Origin: Sporothrix humicola | Taxonomy: Eukaryota > Ascomycota > Sordariomycetes > Ophiostomatales > Ophiostomataceae | Direction: 5' to 3' | Length of the DNA: 64,000 bases | NCBI GenBank assembly: GCA_021396245.1 | Contig: WNYE01000013.1 | Coordinates: 310,001-374,000, forward strand | Shown: piece after piece, positions 21,846-33,579 of the stretch | Layout: the number at the start of each line of letters is the position of its first letter | Numbering within the stretch: the first letter of the stretch is position 1 | Made by a program: the position numbers and the translations under genes | The notes under the pieces: generated by a model | What the model was told of the DNA's origin: nothing | Seen by the model: the letters and a program-made list of their open reading frames with translations, nothing else | Databases searched by the model: none

Positions 21846-24800
21846 ATGGCTGCCGAGGCGGTCGCCACCGGAGCTGGGGCCACGGCCTTGGAGCGAGGAC
21901 CCTTTGTGCTCTGCCCATTGCTCGAGAACGTTCCGCTCTCGGCTGACGGAGCTGAGGAGGATATCAAGATCAACTGCGTGGACTACTATGGTGAGTAGGT
22001 GGGATTGAGCTTCGAACCTCATAGGTTACATTCGACATGGCAATTGGCTAACACTATCCTCCATAGATGGCAATCTCTACGTGGGAACATCTGCCTCTGA
22101 ACTGCTCCATTTCGTCCAACTTCCGCCCGATCCAGCCGACGAGTCCTCGACAAGTACGTTTATGCTCGCCTCAAGGCTCTCGCCTCCTTTCACAGAAGCA
22201 GCAAATCCTCCAGGCCCGGCACAGCCAGGCGTACAGCAGATCGTTCTCCTTCCACCAGTCGGCAAAGCTTGTGTCCTCTGCAACTGGACTGTCACCTTTT
22301 ACTCTCTCCCCGAACTGACTCCTATATTCCGGGATGTCAAGAACTGCAACTGGATCGGCGGCGTCGATCTTACCGAAGAGCTTGCCACAGGCCCTTCGCC
22401 TCGTGTTACGGTCTTGCTGTCTCTAAACCGCCGTCTTCAGGTTGTCCGTATTGGCGACGACCCACGAGCAATCAAAAATATTGACTTTGCGGCCAGCACA
22501 CTCTCTGTCCGCCGCGATGCGATTGCCTGTGTGGCAGATTCACGTAACTATGCGCTGGTCCACGTCGAGCAGCAGCTCAAGATCCCACTGATGAGCATCT
22601 CCTCGCTCGACCAGCAACAGCCTGCAGCCGGTGAAGTCCAAAACCTGCAAGTGAGCCTTGGCGACTCCAGCCTGTCACGAAGCTCATCGAGTGCACAGGC
22701 GCACACACGATCAGGCTCGACTGCGACACAACAGGGCGGACACAGCCGGAGCACGTCTCTGGGTAGTTTCATGACGGGCAGCGGGTCTCGTTCGTCAAGT
22801 CAGCCACCGCCGCCACCACCCAAAGGAGATGCTGAAGAGGGGGCCGCTGGACAGGATGCGGCAACAGCATCAAAACCAGCATCTGTTGTATCACGAAGCT
22901 CGGCAGGCAGCGAAGAGGCGACCACACAGCCATCACTGACACCGGCCGTCATTCTGCCGCCTCCACCTCCGCCAAAGGCTGTTGCTCCAATACTCAAACC
23001 TCTTGTCGTGTCTCCAACACCAGAAGAGTTCCTTATTGTGACTGGTACTGGGCCATCAGATCCTGGTATCGGCATGTTTGTCAACCTTGACGGTGACCCA
23101 ACACGCCCCACCCTAGAGTTTGAAAGATACCCGACGCAGATTGTTGTTGATGGTGGCATGTCTGACCTTTCTTCGTCACGGCCGTCTCTTGCTGGCGGTG
23201 TTCCTGGCGCGGAGGAAGAAGAGGGGTACGTTCTTGCCTCTATATCAAAGGGCCCTGACGACGCGCTTCGATACGGCCTGGAAATCCAGAGATGGGATGT
23301 GAATATGGGCGAGGACGAAGCTACAAAGTTTTGGCTCGAGACGCCTGGAAAGCAGGACAAGAACCCCGTAGGTGTGCACGTCCTTATCGGAAGCCAAGAG
23401 TCCGTGGTCCATGACGTTGTCGACCGGCTTGCACAGAAGCGGTTCTCTCTGCCCAAAGACACACCTGAAGAAAAGCCGACACCCACCAAAAAGGGCAAGA
23501 AGAAGAAGAACCAAAAGAAAGAAGCAGAGGCCAACAAGGAGGCCAAATCTGACAAACCGGAAGCCCACGAAGAAGAGGATGCCAGCCGCAACAGGGCTGA
23601 AGTGGTTTTTGCCACGCGCCTGGCCAAGGCGACGGGCCGCATTGCAGTCTGGTCTGGAGATCGTATTTGGTGGGCTATGCGCAACCCTGTTGTTCTTCAA
23701 CTTGAAGCGAGCCTTGAGGCGGCATCGTCAGAGGAAGCCCGAGTTGCACCAAAGACGGCCGAGGAACGCCGTGAATTGTTTACTGTCCTGGGATCACTTA
23801 GGGGCCGCGACGCAAAGACAGAGCTCGAGTTTGTGACTTTCAGCTATATCCGGCAACGTGGAGGCGCACTGTTGTTTATGGGTATCCCGCATGCAACTGG
23901 CCAAGAGTCGTTCTCTGACGGCGAGCTCAAGGCTCTGGAGGAGGTGCTCCTGGACAGTGCACTTGATCCGCGTGTCCTCTTGGCTCTGGTTCCTGAACTC
24001 CGCAGCGAGATCGTCCAGAGTCCCAAGGGCATCTGGATTTTCGGCGGTGTCAAGGATACATTCGAAAAGTACCTGGCACAAGAATCAGGGAACACAAGCA
24101 AGGGCACTGTCGGATCTCTCAACCCAAAGCTCCTCCAGTTCCTGCGGCGGTTCCTCATTGCCTGGAGAAAGAAGAAGGGATTCGGTAGTGTTGCCGACGA
24201 GAGCGACGTCTTCCGTACCGTCGATGCTGCGCTGCTTTCTGTGCTTCTTGAGCTCGACCAAGGTACCCCCAAGGGCCTCGTCCACGTTAAAGCTGACTCT
24301 GTCCGCAGCGACCTCAACGATGTGGTGGACAAGGGCGTCGACTGCTTCGACCGTGCCGTTGAGCTGCTCGAGTCCCACCACCGGCTCTTTATCCTTAGCC
24401 GCCTGTACCAGAGCCGCAAGATGGCGAGCGATGTTTTGGCCACATGGAAGCGGATTGTCGAGGGCGAGCGCGACGACGGAGGCGAGCTGGTGGACGGCGA
24501 GAACCGGATCCGGGACTACCTGTCCAAGGTCTCTAACCAGGCCCTTGTGCAGGAGTACGGCTTGTGGTTGGCGACCCGGAATCCCAAGCTGGGCGTGCAG
24601 ATCTTTGCCGACGACAAGGCACGGGCACCCAAGTTTGAGCCGACGCAGGTCGTGCCGCTGCTGCGCGAAAAGGCACCCGGTGCGGTCAAGTATTACCTGG
24701 AGCACCTCGTGTTTGCCAAGGGCCACTCAACGTATGTGGACGAGCTGATCTCGTACTATCTGGAGATCGTGACGGGTGCTCTGTGGACATCCAAGGCTGC

Positions 24801-25548
24801 TCGCGATACGATGCTGGCATCCTACGAAGCGTACCGCGCTCTCCAGCCACCCAAGCCGACCTTCCACCAGTTTTTGACGGACAATGCCATTCCGGGCGAC
24901 GAGGAGTGGCAGAGCCGGTTGAGGCTGCTGGAACTGCTCGGCGGACCGCACCCTTACGATGTGGCGGCTATCCGGACTCGTCTGGCCGATTCCTTGCCAG
25001 AAGACCAGCCGGCTGAGCGCCTGCTTGTGCCGGAGACTATTATTCTCAACGGCCGCGAGCACCGCCACGAGGATGCCCTTCGACTGCTTGTACACGGCCT
25101 GGGCGACTACGACACCGCCATCAAATATTGTTTGCTTGGCGGCTCGAGCCTGTACAACACGGTCCGTGATTCTAGTTCCAAGAACCGCCTGCCCAAGCGG
25201 CGCGAAAGCCTGCCGCCGACCGTCGAGACGCAGGCCAAGCTGTTCCGCACGCTGCTGGTCGAGTTTCTGGAGATTTCCGACGTCAGCGACCGTGTCGAGC
25301 AGACGGGCTCTCTCCTGGGACGGTTTGCTGGCTGGTTCGATGTTTTGGACGTCCTCCAGCTGGTGCCAGACTCGTGGTCTTTGGAGGTCACCTCTGGGTT
25401 CCTTGTTCACTCTCTGCGTGAGCTGGTGCGTGACCGGAACCAGAGTACTGTAGCTCGGGCACTGAGTGGTGCAGAGAATTTGAGGGTGCACGACGAGCTG
25501 ATCAAGAAGACGGAGGAGAAGGGGCCTCAAATCGAGGCAGAGAATTAA
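21846..25548 (+). CDS. VPS3: CNH-domain vacuolar sorting protein of Vps3/TRAP1 type (CORVET subunit)
   Basis: Gene model: exons 21846-21990 and 22067-25548, 1208 residues. The N-terminal half is a citron-homology beta-propeller beginning about residue 15 (FVLCPLLENVPLS, then DYYDGNLYVGTS) and continuing through ACVLCNWTVTFYSLPEL. The C-terminal half is alpha-helical, of Vps39/TRAP1 type (for example LLREKAPGAVKYYLEHLVF and ALRLLVHGLGDYDTAIKYCL). In the family this is a Rab-binding subunit of the CORVET/HOPS tethers of endosome-vacuole fusion. The propeller is interrupted by a Ser- and Pro-rich insert (about 250-350) and a Lys-rich stretch (about 520-545). Vps39/Vam6 shares the same architecture; the N-terminal sequence favours Vps3/TRAP1, but this is the main uncertainty. 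Confidence 0.75.
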
Positions 25549-25890
25549 TTGGAAGGATTGGATAGTGAAAGAGAGTTAGGAGAAAAAGACCGTAATGTAC
25601 TCGTAAAGCCTTTGTACTACAACACTGTCATGACAAACAGTACCATTGAACTTTGAATATACAAACATTTTGACATTGTACGAAATAAATATCTAACAGT
25701 GGTGACAAGCATGCTGTCCCCCTATCCTAAAACGCCGTATACATATAATATATCCCAGTGCCAGCCCCCCGTAACAAAAGGTCCAGCTATTAGAGCAATA
25801 AAAGATTAAACCAAGATGAGATCCCAAAAAGATAATACAAGACAATTTAGAAGAAAAAACCAGAGGTAGCCGAGACCGTTAGACAACAGC
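25549..25890. other. Intergenic: convergent 3' ends of VPS3 and the GH47 gene
   Basis: 342 bp of AT-rich sequence between facing stop codons, presumed untranslated and termination regions of both genes. Nothing else seen. Confidence 0.7.
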
Positions 25891-27840
25891 CTATTTGGTG
25901 AAGACAGTCCGCTTGAAGGGATGGGCCTCGGTGTTGAAGACCCATTCGTCGAGGCTCAGCACGTCAAAGTCCTCAAAGACAAGGTAAAAGTACTTGAGCG
26001 TCTCGGCCAGCCAGAAGCTCTCCATGCGGTCCATCATGCCGTTGGAGTCGGAGCGCAGCACGTCCTCGACGGCGGCGGCAGCGACCTGGCCCTCGTTGCC
26101 CGAGCCGGGCGCGGCGCCCGTGTGGCGGACAACGTGCTCAAACATGCGCCAGGCCTTTTCCTGCCACTCCTTGTCGCCCGTCAGGCGGTACATGACGAAC
26201 ACAGACTCAATGGCCTCGGGGCGCAGCAGGTAGTGCGGGTTGTCGACGTCGAGCATGCCGGGCGGGATGCGGCCCTCCTTCATAATGTTCTCGACACCGT
26301 CGTCGACGTTACCGTCGCCGCCACCGTTGAGGCTGACCTGCTTCCAGTGCTCCTTGAGGGCGTCACGCCACTTGTCTTCGGAGTAGCCGCAGCGCAGACC
26401 GGTCTGGAGCTCGCTGGGGGCGCCGCATGTGGCAAAGAAGAACTTCTCCGGGCCAATGCCCGTGGCCGTCGCATTGTACGACCACACGCAGCCGTCGGTC
26501 AGCTGGGCGGCCAGGTCCATGTTCTCGTTCTCGTCGGGGCCGCCAAAGGCGCGCGCAGCCAGGCCGACCATGCCGCCGGCAAAGCAGCCGAGGTGCTCAC
26601 CGCGCGCCGTCGTGACAACGGTCTTGCCGGTCATCGGGTCGTCGGAGACCTTGGCCTCGCCGGGCAGGACCAGCTTGTGGTTCCAAAAGTTGATGACGCG
26701 GCGGAAAATGTGCTTCTTGGCGACGGGCAGCCACTTCTCGTACATTTCGCGGGGCTGGTCGAGGGCACCGCCGAGCAGCAGCCACTGCTTGGGCAGGTAC
26801 TCGAAGAGCGAGTCGGCCTTGCCGTTGATGGTGAAGGTGTCGTCCTCGTCAAAGGCAGGCTTGGAGGCGTCAATTACGACAGGCCACATGCCGGGCAGAC
26901 GAGTGATCTGCTGGTGGGCGGCCAAAACGTCCGAGATGCGCTGCACGGCGTCGTAGAAGCGCACGTCGCCCGTCAGCTGCGTCAGGCGTGTAAACTCGAG
27001 CGACAGCGTGCCAATCTCGGCCGACAGCATCTTGGTGGGCGCCGACGTCTGCATCTCGCCCAGAGCATATGCCAGCCAGTCCCAACGGCCCATGGGCAGA
27101 CGGTTGGGCGTATCGAAAGCACCAAGTAGAATCTCGCCAATCTCAGTGGCCTTGTACAGCAGACCCGGGTACTTCTTGCCGCTGATCTCGTAGGCACCCA
27201 GGAAGCCGCCCAGATACCGGATCGTCGTCTCGAAAACGTGCACCGTGTCGGCATCTGTACCGCCAAAGTCGATGGCTTCGCAGGCGCGCACGGCCATACG
27301 GAACTCGTCGCGCAGGCCAAGGATCCACAGCGTGTCGAGCGTGTCGACGAGCGTGGCCGACCAGCCGCCTAGCTTCTCGAGATCATTGTACGGCTCTGCC
27401 GATAGCGGCTTCACCTCGTCGGCCATCCACGCATTGTCCTTGTAGCCCTCCCAGCTGCGCATGAAGCTGGCCCGCACGGCCTCGAGACGCGCCTTGCGCA
27501 CCTCGCGCTCCTCCGACGTCTCTTTGGGCGCCTTCTTCTGCATCGCGGGCACAAGACGGCCGGCAGCGGCCGCGTCCGAAGCAGGCGTCGGCAGCTCCTT
27601 GAAGGAGGTCACGGGATACCGGTCGGGCAGCTTCTGCAGGCGCAGGTTGTCCGAGCTGGCCTGGCCCTCTTCATGGTGCGGCGGTGCTGGGAGCTTGACG
27701 GGCGGTGCCTTGGGGATGGGGCCCTGGTTCTTATAGCGGTCGAGGATCTCGGGATCTTTGTGGTAGAGAGCCCAAAAGGCGCAGACGAACAGTGCCGCGA
27801 TAATGACAAAGGTGCGCCAGCGGCGCATTGGACCGATCAT
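25891..27840 (-). CDS. Class I alpha-1,2-mannosidase (GH47), type II membrane protein
   Basis: The 649-residue intronless product trims mannose from N-glycans in the ER or Golgi. A short cytosolic end with basic residues is followed by a signal-anchor at about residues 9-26 (TFVIIAALFVCAFWALY), then a Pro-rich stem to about 130. The catalytic domain starts with SWEGYKDNAWMADEVKPLS and has the GH47 landmarks SATLVDTLDTLWILG, VFETTIRYLGG, and a C-terminal LDEWVFNTEAHPF; the Thr in NTEAHP binds the catalytic calcium in this family. Which subclass (ER trimming, Golgi or degradation-linked) cannot be decided by eye. Start at 27840 is the only ATG that includes the membrane anchor. Confidence 0.93.
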   Translation of the reverse strand: MIGPMRRWRTFVIIAALFVCAFWALYHKDPEILDRYKNQGPIPKAPPVKLPAPPHHEEGQASSDNLRLQKLPDRYPVTSFKELPTPASDAAAAGRLVPAMQKKAPKETSEEREVRKARLEAVRASFMRSWEGYKDNAWMADEVKPLSAEPYNDLEKLGGWSATLVDTLDTLWILGLRDEFRMAVRACEAIDFGGTDADTVHVFETTIRYLGGFLGAYEISGKKYPGLLYKATEIGEILLGAFDTPNRLPMGRWDWLAYALGEMQTSAPTKMLSAEIGTLSLEFTRLTQLTGDVRFYDAVQRISDVLAAHQQITRLPGMWPVVIDASKPAFDEDDTFTINGKADSLFEYLPKQWLLLGGALDQPREMYEKWLPVAKKHIFRRVINFWNHKLVLPGEAKVSDDPMTGKTVVTTARGEHLGCFAGGMVGLAARAFGGPDENENMDLAAQLTDGCVWSYNATATGIGPEKFFFATCGAPSELQTGLRCGYSEDKWRDALKEHWKQVSLNGGGDGNVDDGVENIMKEGRIPPGMLDVDNPHYLLRPEAIESVFVMYRLTGDKEWQEKAWRMFEHVVRHTGAAPGSGNEGQVAAAAVEDVLRSDSNGMMDRMESFWLAETLKYFYLVFEDFDVLSLDEWVFNTEAHPFKRTVFTK

Positions 27841-29936
27841 GATGTGTTGTGTGGGGGTTGGCGGATTAAGAAAAGAAGGATGATTGTGAGGAAAGCAAAG
27901 GTCGAGTTGTGAGGCTCTCGAGCTCTCAATGTTTCGTGATAATTAAGTTGCCAAGGAACGATTTTAATATCGAGTAATCGAGTTCAGTTCGAGTGAAAAA
28001 GAGGCCCGGCTAACGGCCCGACGTCATCGCTAGACGGGTAATTGCGTAAGGTCGGAGACTCGCGCGAATCGACAAATCATCAAAAGGTCGAAGCAGAACA
28101 ACAAAGTCCAGACCAGGCGTGAATAGAGGAGTTCAAGGAGAACAAACGTCGAGATCTCTTCACGGCTCTGCAAAACCGTGTTGGTGAAGTTGGCATGTGG
28201 AGCTCCCTCCTATTTTGTACTTTCTTGCCGTGTATGGTGAAATCGCCTCCTCCATGAAAAAAGTAGAAGATAGGGGAGGTGCTGTCGCTCTTGCTTCGTT
28301 TTTTGGTGGTCAATATCACAAGGAAATGAGCTGCAGAAACGCGCTAAGTTCGAAAGCGGAGATCTCGGGGTACTTACAGACTACACTCTGCTTGCCGCAT
28401 GTGAACATGTATCTTTACGAATAAGAGCAAAAGCGGGTGCGACTGACGCGCTGGTGTCTTGCCTGAGTGGAGCACCTCGAACTGCAACAAGTTGCAACAG
28501 TCAGGCACATTTTGGCTGCTTTTGGCGCGTTGATTGCTGGTGGCTCTTGCCGCGCAAACGCAAAATCTTGGTCACAAAGATAGGGGAAGGAACCAGGGGC
28601 TCTGGGGAAGGGGAGACTGAACGAGTTAGAGTAAAACGAGAAAGAGCAAGAGAGGGAAGTGGGGCCATACAAAAGGACCCCTCCTTTTCATTCGGCTGGC
28701 CTTGTCAACAGTCTTCAGCAAGCAATACGTCGAAGACGAGGAAAGAGCGTTTTCTGGGCAAACTCCTACCTACCAATATCTTACCTCATGTCGTAAGCAG
28801 CGGTGAGAAATCTGCCTTGTAATTACAAAGAATTGTTCACCTCATATTTGGGTAGTCCAAGTAAAAGACGAACCATCAGAGAGCCAACAAAAGAGAACAC
28901 TGTCCACGAATACATATGCACAGCACCGGTGTCCCTCGACCACGACCGGCCCACATTGCTCCCTTTCCGAGTCCCTGTCCAAGGTTCCGGGACTGCAAGA
29001 TGCATATTGTTGATTTTTCAAACAAAAGAATTCAAAGGTCCATCCATAAGGCTGAGAAGGAGGAGGGGTGCACTCCAAAATCATCGCTCGAGAATGGCCA
29101 GCTGCTCTGTTACTACGGAGAACTGTCTGTGAGAAAAAAGGGACTGACCAGCGCTAGAGAGCACTGCCACGCTCGGCTCTGCATCTTGTTCCTGTAAATT
29201 CAGGTCCCAGACGCGGGCAGCCGAACGGCAAGCAGACGGGATCCCAAAGCTTGGGTCGGCGGTGAAAGTGCCATGTGGACTTTGGTCTGTATTCTGTATT
29301 TGAGAATTTGGGGGAGCAGCCTTGTTTGTGACACGTTTTATTGACGCCTCGTGATTCGCAAAAATATCAGACGGAATGGGATAGAGCACATGGAGTCGAG
29401 GCTATCAAGTCTTTGTTTGACAGATCTCGATGTCCGTTGGAACGGCCCGAGAGCCGTCAAATCTGTCAAACAAAGATCAAAGGAATATATGAAGACGGTG
29501 TGCTGATTGTCTGTTACAATACACAGAAAACATCCCAAGCCAAACCAGTGGGAGATCAAAAGAGGTCACGAGAGCAAGAGACAATGTGCAACATAGCGGA
29601 GACACTGAGCTTGCATCTAGTCGGAGCAGAGTGAGCGAGCAGAAAAACACAGAATCATAAAATCAGAATCGACGGAAGGGAAAGAGTAAAAGCCTCGTCC
29701 AATTATTTGCGAAATGGACAACACAAAAGGTATGACAGTTAATGGTCGGAAAGTAATAGATAAAAAAGAGAGAAGACAGAGAGAAAAGAGGAGAATCAAA
29801 AGCCACAAAGTCTTCTTTTTGGGGGAAATGGAGGGCGGAAAGACAGTCCAAAATATCCTGCTGCAACATGCAAAACATGGCCACCGTTCATCGAGTTCAT
29901 CGTCTTATCATCACGCGAGGGGCGGGGGCCCACAGC
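27841..29936. other. 2.1 kb intergenic region between GH47 promoter and calmodulin 3' end
   Basis: Both flanking genes read on the minus strand, so the left part serves as GH47 promoter and the right end as calmodulin 3' flank. The longest open frames (about 120 codons) have no domain or codon bias. The notable element is the perfect inverted repeat at 29410-29476, listed separately. A small palindromic GCAAC-AA-GTTGC occurs at 28484-28495. Confidence 0.65.
29410..29476. repeat. Perfect 16-bp inverted repeat with internal hairpin
   Basis: The left arm TCTTTGTTTGACAGAT (29410-29425) is repeated as its exact reverse complement at 29461-29476. The 35-nt interior can itself pair: CCGT at 29434-29437 with ACGG at 29442-29445, flanked by CTCG (29426-29429) with CGAG (29448-29451). 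It lies 460 bp downstream of the calmodulin stop codon and 1.6 kb upstream of the GH47 start. It could be a structured or small-RNA-producing transcript, a cruciform, or a remnant of a small transposable element; nothing decides between these. Confidence 0.85.
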
Positions 29937-30943
29937 TTATTTCTGCATCATGAGCTGGACGAACTCGTTGTAGTCAATCCGGCCGTCGCCGTCCTGGTCG
30001 GCCTCGCGGATCATCTCGTCGACCTCCTCGTCCGTCAGCTTCTCGCCGATCGACGTCATGACGTGACGCAGCTCGGCAGCCGAGATGAAGCCATTGTTGT
30101 CGCGGTCGAAGACCTTGAACGCCTCGCGGATCTCCTCCTCGGAGTCGGTGTCCTTCATCTTGCGCGCCATCATGGTGAGGAACTCTGTGAAAAGGTTAGC
30201 AAGAGTTCGGTCGCTGCCTCTACGCAACTGTCCTTTCGAGTCCCAACATACCGGGGAAGTCAATGGTGCCGTTGTTGTCGGCATCAACCTCGTTGATCAT
30301 GTCCTGCAGCTCGGACTCGGAGGGGTTCTGGCCGAGCGAACGCATGACGGTGCCAAGCTCCTTGGTGGTGATCTGGCCTAGAGATCGGGGGAAGAGAATG
30401 TCAGCAGACTGTACAGAGTTTCCAAGCACCGCGAAAATGGCGGAAAGCAGCGGCTAGATGCGCGCGCTGTGCCATTAAAGGAAGAGGAACAAAAAGAGTT
30501 GGGGGTTCACTGACCATCGCCATCCTTGTCCTGTTGAGCCCAACAAAGAGAGGAGGTTAGCAAAACTGTTGTTCTAGCAGGGACGGGACGTTGCCGAAGC
30601 TCGAGAAAGAATTGTCGGCAGAGAGGGAGGGGTGGAGAGCGGGGAACTTGTGTCCTGTTTCTTTCTGGAACCTGGAAAGTCTGTCGAGAGGGTAATCGGG
30701 GAGATTCAACGTACAAACAGAGAGAACGCCTCCTTGAACTCGGAGACCTGCTCCTCGGTAAGTGACTCGGCCTGCGATTGCACGTTAGCTGGTTGTTGAC
30801 AATCACAAAAATAACAAAGTTTGGGCAAATCGGAGCCAAGACTCGCGATGCGGTCGAGAACCCGCCACTTTGAGGCCACAGCTGACGACAAGACAAGGCG
30901 GGGAAGCCGAAAAGCAAGACGAGAAACACGGGAGACGAACCAT
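29937..30943 (-). CDS. CMD1: Calmodulin
   Basis: Gene model on the minus strand: exons 30941-30943 (ATG only), 30715-30771, 30515-30530, 30252-30377 and 29937-30184, giving exactly 149 residues, the canonical calmodulin length. Four EF-hands are complete: DKDGDGQITTKE, DADNNGTIDFPE, DRDNNGFISAAE and DQDGDGRIDYNE, with the linker helix MARKMKDTDSEEEIREAF and the end FVQLMMQK. Calmodulin is the universal calcium sensor acting on kinases, calcineurin and cytoskeletal partners. The start codon stands alone as a 3-nt exon followed by a 169-nt intron, as is known for calmodulin genes of other filamentous ascomycetes, and exon 3 is a 16-nt microexon. The distances make this gene almost half intron. 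Confidence 0.96.
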
Positions 30944-32287
30944 GATTGTGGAGTGTGGAGTGTAGAATCGGAGACGAGCTGTACGGCGTGGGAATCGAGA
31001 GTGACGATGGAGAGTCACGCGAAAAAAGGACGAGTGTTGTGTTGGGGCGGGTTGGTGTTGTAGGAGGGAGAGCTTGAAGCCTTAGCCGGTGGTCGCTGCT
31101 GCCTCGCGTGGGTGGGTTGTTATTATATGTCGGTGTACGGAGTAGGGCAGAAGTTTTTCTTTGCGCTGGAAGGAGCGACCAGCAGGAAAAAGGAGGGGGA
31201 AGAGCGAGTGTGGTCGGCCTACGTAGAAGACCACAGAGGCAGCTTGGGAAGGAGCGGGGCAGCACACATACACAAAAGGCTCTCTCAAACAAGGGGCTCC
31301 TTCTTTCCTTCATTCATTCTGGCAGCGTCTGACATGCAGCCTAGGGGCTTTTTGCTGGTCTTTTGCTTGGCCAGACAAGCCTACGAATTGACAATTGGCC
31401 AGAATTAGTCTCTGCAATCTACGACATATGCGCCTAGAAAATGTGAGGAAAGAGAAAAAGGCGCGCATGCGGCTCTCTGGAAGCAATTTCCTGGCTGGGC
31501 AACTGTAGGCGTTGTGCCTGGTCCAGGCCAGGGCCTGTCAAAAGGCGGTTTCACTGGCTCTTTCGTCGATGAGCCAATCCGAGGGCTAGCGCTGAAGAGC
31601 TGAGAATCGAAATGCGGGAATGGAAAGAACGAACGACGTAGGCTCTGTAGGCTGTCAGATCCTCAGAAACCCGGTTTGGTGCATATGCTTGTCACGTTCC
31701 AAAACAACGACGCGTGGGCCTGAACCACTGTTGGCAACAGAAGCAAAAGAACAGGCGAACGGGCCTGACTCAGTGGATTCTAGCGGCTTTCAGTGGACCT
31801 GGCCTGGCCGCCGTCAGTCAAGCTCCCTCCCAACACCTGAGACTCGGCAGCTTTAGGCTAGCGCGGCCGTCGTTGTTGCCCTGTCGCATGCAACGGTGCT
31901 ACTGGCCAGCACAGCACAGCTGTATTCCGTCAGCGACTGTTCCAAGCGGACACTTTCACGATCTTGACATCACGAAACAACCAATTGACCAAACACAACG
32001 ACGACATCATACCCCAGCCCCTAGACGCACTACAAGCTACAGACGACACACATATTACATTATCAGATTGCGATAAACTCATATCTTGACGGAATTCACT
32101 CTGTTTAATCAACCCTGCACCTCCGAAACGAATAGCTTTCCAGCTTCCCCATTTCAACTAAAGACGATCGATCCTATCGACGACCGACCCCAAGCGGCCC
32201 CCGTACGCCCTCAGCTCCTGACTTTGCGACTCTCCCATCCCTCTTGTTGACGGCGGCGGCGGCGACGATCCCGCCATTGCGTCCGCC
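30944..32287. promoter_or_regulatory. Divergent promoter region between calmodulin and TLG2
   Basis: 1.34 kb between outward-reading start codons. The part from 30944 to about 31350 is purine-rich on the plus strand, so a C/T-rich leader for calmodulin. It contains one TACGGAGTA motif (31136-31144) and a CCAAT box (31574-31578). No further gene was recognised. Confidence 0.6.
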
Positions 32288-33579
32288 ATGTGGCGAGACC
32301 GCACCAACCTGTGAGGCCCCTTTATTTACTTGGCGCTGATGATTCTATAATTCGCACGATGGTGAACAAAATCTAACATCCGTGTCCTCCCACACTCCAG
32401 ATACATATCCTACCGCCAGTCTAATGCACACCACCCGACAAGACGGACACCAAAGTACTATGGCGGCCTCGCGAGCAGCTCGTCCGCCGCTGCGGGTGGT
32501 GACGAAGACCGTCGCGGCCTGCTGTCGGCCGACCCTTTCTATGACCAGGCCGACGAGCTCGGTGGATCGTCGGGCGATGCCGTGATCGAGATGGACGTTC
32601 TGCCGCCGCGCTGGGCGGACATTTCTGACGAGGTGGCCGAGATCCTGGGCGATGTGGCCCGCCAGAGCCAGCTCTTGGACCGACTACACCAGAAGCACGT
32701 TTTACCCGGATTCAACGAGGACGAAGCCGCCAAGCGCGCCGAAGAAAACGAGATTGAGCGGCTTACCCAGACGATTACGCGCGGGTTCCACGACTGCCAC
32801 GCCTGCATCCAGCGCGTGGACCATATGCTGCGCGAGTCCAAGAGCCAGGGAACCTTGTCGCGCGCAGACGAGACCATGGCCAAGAATGTGCAGATTTCGC
32901 TGGCAGCACGTGTGCAGGAAGCGAGCGCCAACTTCCGCAAAAAGCAGAGCGCATACCTAAAGAGTGAGTGCCAACGTGTGTGTGGTGGCTAGATGTGCAT
33001 GCATAGTTGATATTTGAATACTAACACCCGTTGTCAGAACTGAAAGGCTTCTCCGGCGCGGATCGGGCGTCGACACCGGTGGGCGGCGCAAGCTCGTCCG
33101 GCACCAACTACGCCGCCGATCCGTCACTGCTCGAGTCGGACGCCGACCGTTCATATTCGCAATGGGCCCTGCAGCAGTCGACAGCGCAACAAAAGCAGCT
33201 ACAATCCAACGACGCCATTATTTCGCAGCGCGAGCGGGAGATTGAGGACATTGCCCAGGGAATCATTGACCTCGCCGACCTGTTCCGCGACCTGCAAAAC
33301 ATGGTCATCGACCAGGGCACGATGCTCGACCGCATCGACTACAATGTCGAGAACATGAACCGGGATGTTAAGGCGGCCGAGAAGGAGCTGGTGGTGGCCT
33401 CGGGGTACCAGAAGAAGACGACCAAGCGCAAGATTATTTTGCTGCTGATGCTGATTGTGGCCGGCATGATCATCCTGGTCATTATCAAGCCAAAGAAGCA
33501 CGGCGGCGGTGGTGGAGGTGGCAACGCAGGAGAAGCAGCAGCACCAGAGTCACAAGTTGCGCCGCCGCCATTATTATAG
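32288..33579 (+). CDS. TLG2: t-SNARE Tlg2 (syntaxin-16 type)
   Basis: Gene model: exons 32288-32310, 32401-32963 and 33038-33579, 375 residues. It is a Qa-SNARE of the trans-Golgi/endosome membrane, a partner of the Sec1-like protein Vps45. The N-terminus starts MWRDRTNLYISYRQS, the known Tlg2 N-peptide type. An Habc-like helical region covers about 80-200, with LPPRWADISDEVAEIL at its front. The SNARE helix (about 245-310) includes IEDIAQGIIDLADLFRDL followed by the central glutamine of the zero layer, and the membrane anchor is about 327-346 (IILLLMLIVAGMIILVII). A 30-residue lumenal tail with a run of seven glycines follows. Both introns have CAG acceptors and consensus donors. Confidence 0.93.

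Noticed and set aside
22008..22019. GGTTCGAAGCT-like tRNA B-box on the minus strand in the VPS3 intron
   Set aside because: No A-box at the right distance and no cloverleaf could be drawn.
25921..27129. 402-codon plus-strand frame opposite the GH47 gene
   Set aside because: Mirror of high-GC codon usage; no domain, and the GH47 frame is unmistakable.
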